From Rhizophagus irregularis (lineage: Eukaryota > Glomeromycota > Glomeromycetes > Glomerales > Glomeraceae): a stretch of DNA of 64,000 bases. This document shows positions 56,401 through 64,000 of the stretch, piece after piece (within the stretch, counting starts at the first letter, position 1; each line of letters starts with the position of its first letter). Location: contig NC_089431.1 in assembly GCF_026210795.1 (NCBI RefSeq), positions 1,550,001-1,614,000 on the forward strand, given 5' to 3'. A program made the translations under genes and the position numbers. The notes beneath the pieces are model-generated. The model worked only from the letters and a program-made list of their open reading frames with translations, did no database searches and was not told the DNA's origin.

Positions 56401-58996
56401 CGAATATAGGACACAAACGATAATACTATCAGAAAAAGATTGTGAAAAAATCATGGTTCCTTATAGAAAAAATTTTAAAAATAAATTAAAGTTAGCTTCA
56501 ACTGCACCAAATATAATTATGGAATTGAATTTATTATATAATATTCGTTCAATTTTTGATAATCAATTGCAAGCTAAGGTTAATAATTTTATAATTCAAA
56601 TTAATGATCAAGGAATTCTAGGAAAAATAATGGAGATTCGTTTAGTAGATATTCAAAATAAACTACTTTTACCTTTCAATCCTTTAATTAATTTTCCTTT
56701 TTCTAATAAAGATTTAATCTTTATGGGTCAACATTTGCGAAATAATTTTATTATTAATAATTTATTATTAATGAAAAGTTATAATTTTAGTATAGAATTT
56801 AATAAACACAATATTGGGAAAAATAGTACTGTATTAGGAAGGGGACGTCATATTATGGAAATTGTTGGAACTGAAAGTTTTTTGAAAAATATAAAAATTT
56901 TACGTATGAATAATTTATACTTTTTGGACCAATTTTTATCTCCTGATAACAAAACTCTTCTGACATGGTGGAATATAAAAAATAAGATATTTGCTCTTAG
57001 TAATAATAGAAATAGTAATGTAGTTAATACGCCAAATATATATAAAAAAATTCAGTCTTTAGTTACAACTAATGGAAAAAATTATAATGTTAAAGAGGAA
57101 TATATAGATAATAATGTAGTCACAAATTTGGGTGGTTATGAATTTTTACCAATTAATATTCATATTAATAATATTATAACATCTTTTAATATGTTTCATT
57201 TTGAAAATATTTATGGAAAAATAATTGAAGAAAAGCCCTTTACATATATTTTTGAACATTTTAAAAGAATATCGAACACAAGTGAAATTAATTTGTTTAT
57301 TAAAGTATGTAATGGTTGTGAATATAATATTGGTCAAATAGAGGGTAAATGTATAATAGAATCAATGAAAACTGAAATATATGAAGTGAGATATAAAAGA
57401 CTTATTAAATGGAAGGGATATAAGGCATATCTTCTAAAGAAAGCACAACATAATTATATGGAAAATATTATAAGATATGATCAATTTTTTAAACGAAACC
57501 CTTTATATTACTCTTCATATGATAATTATCAATTACGTTTTGATGAAAATAGTTTAGATATTATTGAAAAATATATAGATTTATCATTAGATAAACAGAA
57601 ATTATTTGATTCAAGAAAAATTTTATATGATTCAAATGTTAAAGATTTTGTTTGCTATACAGATGGTTCAATTAAAGATATTACCAAAGAATATGTATCA
57701 GCTACTTTTGGAACAACTTTTTATAATTTGTCCTTGCAAAAAATTTTGGAATTAATATCATCTTATAATAATTGGATTTCATCAACACGTGCAGAAATTT
57801 TTGCTTTATTAATTACTTTGCTAATAGCACCTTCTAATAGTAATTTAACAGTTTATACAGATAGTGCTAGCGTTATTAGTAATTTTGAAAAATTTAAATT
57901 TTATAATTTTACTTTAGTTACTAGACAAATTTTTAAAATTAGTAATAACAACATTCTTTGGAAAATAATTATGGATATTATTAAAGAAAATAATTTATCT
58001 GTTAATATATTTAAAGTTAATGCTCATACAGATAATTCTTTAAATAATTATGTCGACAATATTGTTTCTTTGGTACATAATGATCAAAATTTAGGCATTA
58101 ATTTAAATTATAATAATTTTTATGATCTTCCTTGGATTCCCAAATGGAATGGCATAGTTATAGAAAAATCTTTAAGAAAGTTAATTACATTAACAACCAA
58201 TACGAAAAATTTGGAAAGGTTTTTAAATTTAAATAGAAATGATAAGTATAGAAAATGTGAAATAGATTGGTCAATTTTTTTTAATAATTTTTTGGGAGAA
58301 AAACAAAAATTATACACTGATTTCAAAGAATCAAAAATTAGAAGACGCAAAATTCAGTTGATGATTGAAGAACTTCCTTGCATTGAACAAATTAAAAGAA
58401 CTTTATTTTCATTATATAAAGAAAGGTTTTGTCCTATGTGTGAAGAGGATGAAGAAGATTTCAATCATATCTGGTTTTGTGAAGAAAGACGAGAGGATAT
58501 GGATGATTTAATTTCAGGAGTACAAAATTGGCTTCTTTTAGAAATTAATAAAATTTTAGATCCTATTAATCATATTACTCTTGAACATATTAAAAATCTC
58601 AATGATATTTGGAAACTTGAAGTATCAGAGGATCACATAACTTTCATAGATTTAATTAAAGGTTTCTTTCCTTGTTCGTTAATTAATTTTTTTAAACAAT
58701 TATTATCTACGAAATCAAAAGTTGAAATTTTGTCATATAATTTTAGGAATGAAATTTTGGATAAATCTATGATTTTTTGGAAAGTGAGGTGTAATAAACT
58801 TAATGAAATTGATAGAGGTTTGGGAATTGATAAAAATGTTAAAAAACAACATTTTGGTAAAGAGCAGTTTATTGACAAAACGCGTAAATCAAAAAATAAG
58901 AAATACTTTAATCTACAAAGTCTTCAAAGTCATATTTATTTTGGGGGTAATACAATAGATTACTATAATATTGTTGATTACGGTAGTGTTTCGTAG
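53492..58996 (+). pseudogene. LINE ORF2 (endonuclease-RT-RNase H), one nonsense codon
   Basis: 1834 codons with a single TAG at codon 561 (55172-55174); copy B has TGG there. Endonuclease is at about 50-310: SLNIKG, GLSETN, LLGDFNLHYE, SRIDYIWVT, TDHRMLVY. Reverse transcriptase spans about 590-870: SFRT-like NTRPITLLETARKL, LDMSKAYDR (Asp731), GIDQGEIISPLLW, YMDDTN (Asp846/847). RNase H is at about 1387-1530: CYTDGS (Asp1391), STRAEIFALL, VYTDSASVI, VNAHTD. A CPMC...H...C finger starts at 1647. All catalytic residues are present. With the amber codon between EN and RT this copy cannot make full-length ORF2 unless read through, so it is recorded as broken by one point mutation. Confidence 0.9.
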
Positions 58997-59295
58997 TATT
59001 ATTTTTATTATCTTTTGATGTTGTAGTAGTAATTAAAGGAGTTGTGGTGAGTTTTTATATAACATTACCGAAGTCCATACGAATAGTAGTAGTTATGCGG
59101 ATAGTTTAGTGAACCTATTTGGGTGAGCAGGATGGTAGATAGTTCTTTTGAACATAAAATCTTAAGTCCCTAATAATATTATAGTACTAGTTCGATCGTG
59201 TTCTTTACTAAATGTTATATAATGTAGATCTTTTCCTTTTTTGTAATTTTTCTTATTTCTAAATAAAGTTGACTTCGTTAAAAAAAAAAAAAAAA
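58997..59295 (+). other. LINE 3' UTR and poly(A) tail
   Basis: About 283 bases of non-coding sequence with AAATAAAG near 59261, then 16 A residues that run into the target duplication. The AATAAA-like word could serve as the polyadenylation signal. Confidence 0.7.
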
Positions 59296-59312
59296 TATCA
59301 AAATACGATTTT

Positions 59313-62300
59313 TTTATAGGGGAAATGGCGTAGGTCTTATTATTAAGAAAAATTATGCACGGCATATAGTCAATTATAATAGCTTCAAAGGAAGAATTAA
59401 ACATGTTGATTTTATTTTTAGTGAAAATAAAAAAATGAGAATCATTAATTATTATGGAAAATCTGGACGAGTTACTTTAGACAATTTTAATCAAGAAGTT
59501 AAAATTTATTTTGATAAAATCAAAGAATTGGTTAGAGAAAGTAAAGCACAAAATGCAGAAATTATTCTTCTTGGTGATTTTAATCTTCATTATGAAAAAT
59601 ATCTGGATGATAAAAATAATAATCGTAAAATGAAAAAAGAACATAAACTTTTTGAATGGATTGAAGATGAACAAAATTTTTATGATCCTTTCTATATCAT
59701 GTTCGATAATTTATCACAACATTCCTTAAATACTTTCTATCCTTTTAATACAAATCAAAATCCTTCTAGAATAGATTACATTTGGGTAACAGAAAATTTA
59801 TTTTCAGAAACACAAGAATGCAAAATTGTTAATACAACAACAATTAATACTGATCATAGAATGTTAGTGTATTCAATATGGTCAGAAGATTTGATTGGGA
59901 ATATTGCTAATATCAAACGGAAGGAAGGATTTAAAGAAGTTTATAAGTATGATAAAATGGATGGAGAGCAGTGGGAATTATTTCAGAATGATCTTAATAA
60001 ATACATTTCAAATTCAGAAATTTTAAAATTTAATTTTAACGATAAAAATAATATTAATCATATATGGGATAAAATCAAAAAAGGTCTTGTTCAAGCTAGT
60101 AAAAATTGTATTCCAATAGAAAAAATCAAATTAACTAAAAGTCAAGTCAACCCAATGAAAATATCTAATGCATATAAAGTAATGAAATTTTTAATAAATT
60201 TCAGACGTTCAATTAAAGATTCAAGAAAAAGAAATCATGTGATCAGAAATTGGATTACATATAGAAAAAAATTATTGGAAATTGGAAGAGAAAAAAGTGA
60301 TTATTGTTGGAATAAAATTCCTAAGGATGATAAAAGTGTCAAGGAAATTTTTGAAGAAATAAAAAATTTATATCAAATTTATTTAATCCTATATAATCAC
60401 GATCTTTTACAATTCAAAGAAGAAAAAATTAAACTAGCAATTGACCAACGCTGTGAAGATTTATTAGAAAATCAAAAACGTATGATTAATAGTGTAATGG
60501 AACGTGAAATTAAATCCATTGTATTAGACAGAGTTCTAATTAAAGAAAATAATGAAGATAAATTAATCACTGATGAAGAAAAAATAAAAGATATTGTAAA
60601 TGATCATTTTCAAAATATTGCAGGATCAACAAACCAACCTAAGATTTTATCAGAATATTGGGCAAAATTTTATTTTCCGCAAGATGAAATTAATGATAAA
60701 ATTTATAAAGATTTGATAGTAGAGCCTACAAATGATGAATTGAATGAAGCTTTAAATAAATTATCTAATAATAAAGCTTCTGGACCTACTGGTATTAGTA
60801 ATGAAATGTTGAAACACACATCTCCAGAATTTAAAGCAATTATTAGAAAATTAATTATTTTAATTTTTAATAATCAAGAGATACCATTAGAATGGAAATA
60901 TGCTAATGTTTATCCTATACCAAAACCAAAGCCATGGGGTTGTCAACTAGTTAATACACGCCCAATAACTTTATTGGAAACGGCTAGGAAATTAATGGTA
61001 TCAATAATGAATGCAAGATTATCAACAATTCTTCAGAAAAACAAAATTCTTAAACTTTTTCAATTTGCTGGATTGCCTTTCAGTTCAACTTTTGAACCAT
61101 TAAGAATTATTAATGAAATAATTCAAGATGCTAATGAGAATGATAAGGAACTGTGGATTTTATCATTAGACATGTCAAAAGCGTATGATCGTGTTAATAT
61201 TTTTATGTTAGAAAAAGCAATGCAACGTCTTAAAATACCAAGTTCTTTTATTAATTTAACAAAAGAGTTATTTTTAGGACGGAAAAATAGTGTATTTACA
61301 GCAGAAGGATTAAGTAATCCATATGATGTAATGGTTGGAATCGATCAAGGGGAAATAATCTCACCACTTTTGTGGTGTATATATTATGATCCACTTCTTA
61401 CTGCCATACAGCAAGAACACTTTGGATATCGTGTAAAGGCAAAAAAGAAAATCAATTTATATGAAAATATAGAGGTAGAAGTAAAACAAAACATTACCAG
61501 CATGGCATATATGGATGATACTAATATGTTAGCTGGTAATAAAGAAGAATTAGAAAAAATATTAAAAACAGCTGATGACTTCTATACTCTTAATGATATT
61601 CAAATAAATAAAGAAAAATCTGAATTGTTACTTAAGAAAAAGAATTTTAATTTTAATGAAAAAATAGAGTTAGAATTTGGCAATCAGAAAATCAAAATCA
61701 AACCTAAAGGAAAAACAGAAAGTCTTAGAATCTTGGGTGTTTGGTTCAATATATATAATGATAACAATTTTATCAAACAACAAGCCTTTGATGAAGTCAA
61801 AAATTTAAGTAATAACCTGCTGAAGAACAAATGCATAACAGATAAAATTAGTTCCTATATTTTTAATGCTGTAATATTACCACGTATCGAATATAAGACA
61901 CAAACGATAATACTATCAGAAAAAGATTGTGAAAAAATCATGGTTCCTTATAGAAAAAATTTTAAAAATAAATTAAAGTTAGCTTCAACTGCACCAAATA
62001 TAATTATGGAATTGAATTTATTATATAATATTCGTTCAATTTTTGATAATCAATTGCAAGCTAAGGTTAATAATTTTATAATTCAAATTAATGATCAAGG
62101 AATTCTAGGAAAAATAATGGAGATTCATTTAGTAGATATTCAAAATAAACTACTTTTACCTTTCAATCCTTTAATTAATTTTCCTTTTTCTAATAAAGAT
62201 TTAATCTTTATGGGTCAACATTTGCGAAATAATTTTATTATTAATAATTTATTATTAATGAAAAGTTATAATTTTAGTATAGAATTTAATAAACACAATA

Positions 62301-64000
62301 TTGGGAAAAATAGTACTGTATTAGGAAGGGGTCGTCATATTATGGAAATTGTTGGAACTGAAAGTTTTTTGAAAAATATAAAAATTTTACGTATGAATAA
62401 TTTATACTTTTTGGACCAATTTTTATCTCCTGATAACAAAACTCTTCTGACATGGTGGAATATAAAAAATAAGATATTTGCTCTTAGTAATAATAGAAAT
62501 AGTAATGTAGTTAATACGCCAAATATATATAAAAAAATTCAGTCTTTAGTTACAACTAATGGAAAAAATTATAATGTTAAAGAGGAATATATAGATAATA
62601 ATGTAGTGACAAATTTGGGTGGTTATGAATTTTTACCAATTAATATTCATATTAATAATATTATAACATCTTTTAATATGTTTCATTTTAAAAATATTTA
62701 TGGAAAAATAATTGAAGAAAAGCCCTTTACATATATTTTTGAACATTTTAAAAGAATATCGAACACAAGTGAAATTAATTTGTTTATTAAAGTATGTAAT
62801 GGTTGTGAATATAATATTGGTCAAATAGAGGGTAAATGTATAATAGAATCAATGAAAACTGAAATATATGAAGTGAGATATAAAAGACTTATTAAATGGA
62901 AGGGATATAAGGCATATCTTCTAAAGGAAGCACAACATAATTATATGGAAAATATTATAAGATATGATCAATTTTTTAAACGAAACCCTTTATATTACTC
63001 TTCATATGATAATTATCAATTACGTTTTGATGAAAATAGTTTAGATATTATTGAAAAATATATAGATTTATCATTAGATAAACAGAAATTATTTGATTCA
63101 AGAAAAATTTTATATGATTCAAATGTTAAAGATTTTGTTTGGTATACAGATGGTTCAATTAAAGATATTACCAAAGAATATGTATCAGCTACTTTTGGAA
63201 CAACTTTTTATAATTTGTCCTTGCAAAAAATTTTGGAATTAATATCATCTTATAATAATTGGATTTCATCAACACGTGCAGAAATTTTTGCTTTATTAAT
63301 TACTTTGCTAATAGCACCTTCTAATAGTAATTTAACAGTTTATACAGATAGTGCTAGCATTATTAGTAATTTTGAAAAATTTAAATTTTATAATTTTACT
63401 TTAGTTACTAGACAAATTTTTAAAATTAGTAATAACAACATTCTTTGGAAAATAATTATGGATATTATTAAAGAAAATAATTTATCTGTTAATATATTTA
63501 AAGTTAATGCTCATACAGATGATGCTTTAAATAATTATGTCGACAATATTGTTTCTTTGGCACATAATGATCAAAATTTAGGAATTAATTTAAATTATAA
63601 TAATTTTTATGATCTTCCTTGGATTCCCAAATGGAATGGCATAGTTATAGAAAAATCTTTAAGAAAGTTAATTACATTAACAACCAATACGAAAAATTTG
63701 GAAAGGTTTTTAAATTTAAATAGAAATGATAAGTATAGAAAATGTGAAATAGATTGGTCAATTTTTTTTAATAATTTTTTGGGAGAAAAACAAAAATTAT
63801 ACACTGATTTCAAAGAATCAAAAATTAGAAGACGCAAAATTCAGTTGATGATTGAAGAACTTCCTTGCATTGAACAAATTAAAAGAACTTTATTTTCATT
63901 ATATAAAGAAAGGTTTTGTCCTATGTGTGAAGAGGATGAAGAAGATTTCAATCATATCTGGTTTTGTGAAGAAAGACGAGAGGATATGGATGATTTAATT
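59313..64000 (+). mobile_element. 5'-truncated LINE (copy B), runs off the window
   Basis: Begins abruptly at ORF2 codon 112/113 (TATAGGGGAAATGGCG) right after the downstream target duplication of copy A. It is colinear with copy A at a constant offset of 5487 bases to the window end, with no indel. By eye there are some 30-odd substitutions over 4.7 kb, under 1%. Both copies are therefore young. Confidence 0.92.
59318..64000 (+). CDS. LINE ORF2, 5'-truncated partial (copy B)
   Basis: The ORF2 frame is open for 1561 codons from 59318 to the window edge. It lacks the first 112 residues, including the endonuclease SLNIKG and GLSETN motifs, but keeps the later endonuclease part, the complete RT (YMDDTN near 61508) and RNase H (YTDGS near 63146; the preceding Cys is Trp here). 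At 60659 it has TGG where copy A has the amber codon. The first in-frame ATG is near 59434. Without promoter, ORF1 and active endonuclease it is probably immobile by itself. Confidence 0.85.

Larger units (their letters stand above)
51249..59312 (+). mobile_element. Full-length LINE retrotransposon (copy A)
   Basis: Flanked by a target-site duplication of about 20 bp with core ATATCAAAATACGATTTT (51251-51268 and 59295-59312). It has ORF1 (51378-53468), ORF2 (53492-58996, one amber codon), a 3' UTR (58997-59279) and a 16-A tail. Domain content is RRM-like plus CCHC in ORF1, and APE endonuclease, reverse transcriptase, RNase H and a zinc-finger C-terminus in ORF2. The presence of RNase H and APE suggests the I/Tad1-like branch; the clade is inferred. 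The insertion falls after TTTT, typical of APE-type target nicking. Confidence 0.93.

Overview
The window looks like nuclear DNA of an arbuscular-mycorrhizal (glomeromycete) fungus, most like Rhizophagus. This is an inference from content, not a database match. The DNA is very AT-rich, genes carry many 70-95 nt introns, and the gene families are ones expanded in those fungi: BTB-SPRY proteins, Rhizophagus-style kinases with DLG in place of DFG, beta-propeller/ion-channel proteins, Crinkler-type and SAM-domain proteins. Transposon debris is abundant.

Layout. 1-10.7 kb: a cluster of BTB-SPRY genes (three intact, at 2397, 5761 and 8529) mixed with dead or partial copies, a local segmental duplication, a long palindrome and two MITEs. 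11-15.4 kb: a more GC-rich island with a frameshifted SAM/nuclease-like pseudogene, an intact three-exon gene of unknown function and a frameshifted RING-H2 pseudogene. 18.2-19.7 kb: a two-exon FAD-linked (BBE-like) oxidase. 20.1-22.5 kb: a short retro-insertion with a target-site duplication, a small secreted protein and a Cys-rich ORF. 24.8-32.3 kb: one large gene for a beta-propeller plus six-transmembrane ion-channel protein. 35-37.3 kb: a 13-exon protein kinase. 39.4-40.8 kb: a fourth intact BTB-SPRY gene. 41.3 kb: a truncated Crinkler header. 44.4-46.7 kb: a kinase pseudogene. 47-49.3 kb: a BTB remnant, a ~175-bp tandem array and paired hairpins. 51.2-64 kb: a full-length LINE (ORF1 plus EN-RT-RNaseH ORF2) followed directly by a nearly identical 5'-truncated copy that runs off the window.

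Most unusual signal: between the 13-nt first exon (24811-24823) and the next long exon (27780) of the channel gene lies a tandem array. Each monomer is built like a complete small spliceosomal intron: GTAAGT donor, CTAAC branch-like box followed by T-rich sequence, CTGTAG or TTACAG acceptor. In all 31 junctions exactly three bases separate acceptor AG from the next GT. These three bases vary from unit to unit while the splice-like flanks hardly change. Read as 31 three-base microexons they keep the phase (phase 1) needed to join the flanking exons and contain no stop. This could be an intron array with codon-sized exons, a recursive-splicing ladder, or an intron-derived satellite; RNA data would decide.

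The genes do not form a pathway. The common theme is lineage-specific family expansion, pseudogene decay and repeat or retroelement activity.
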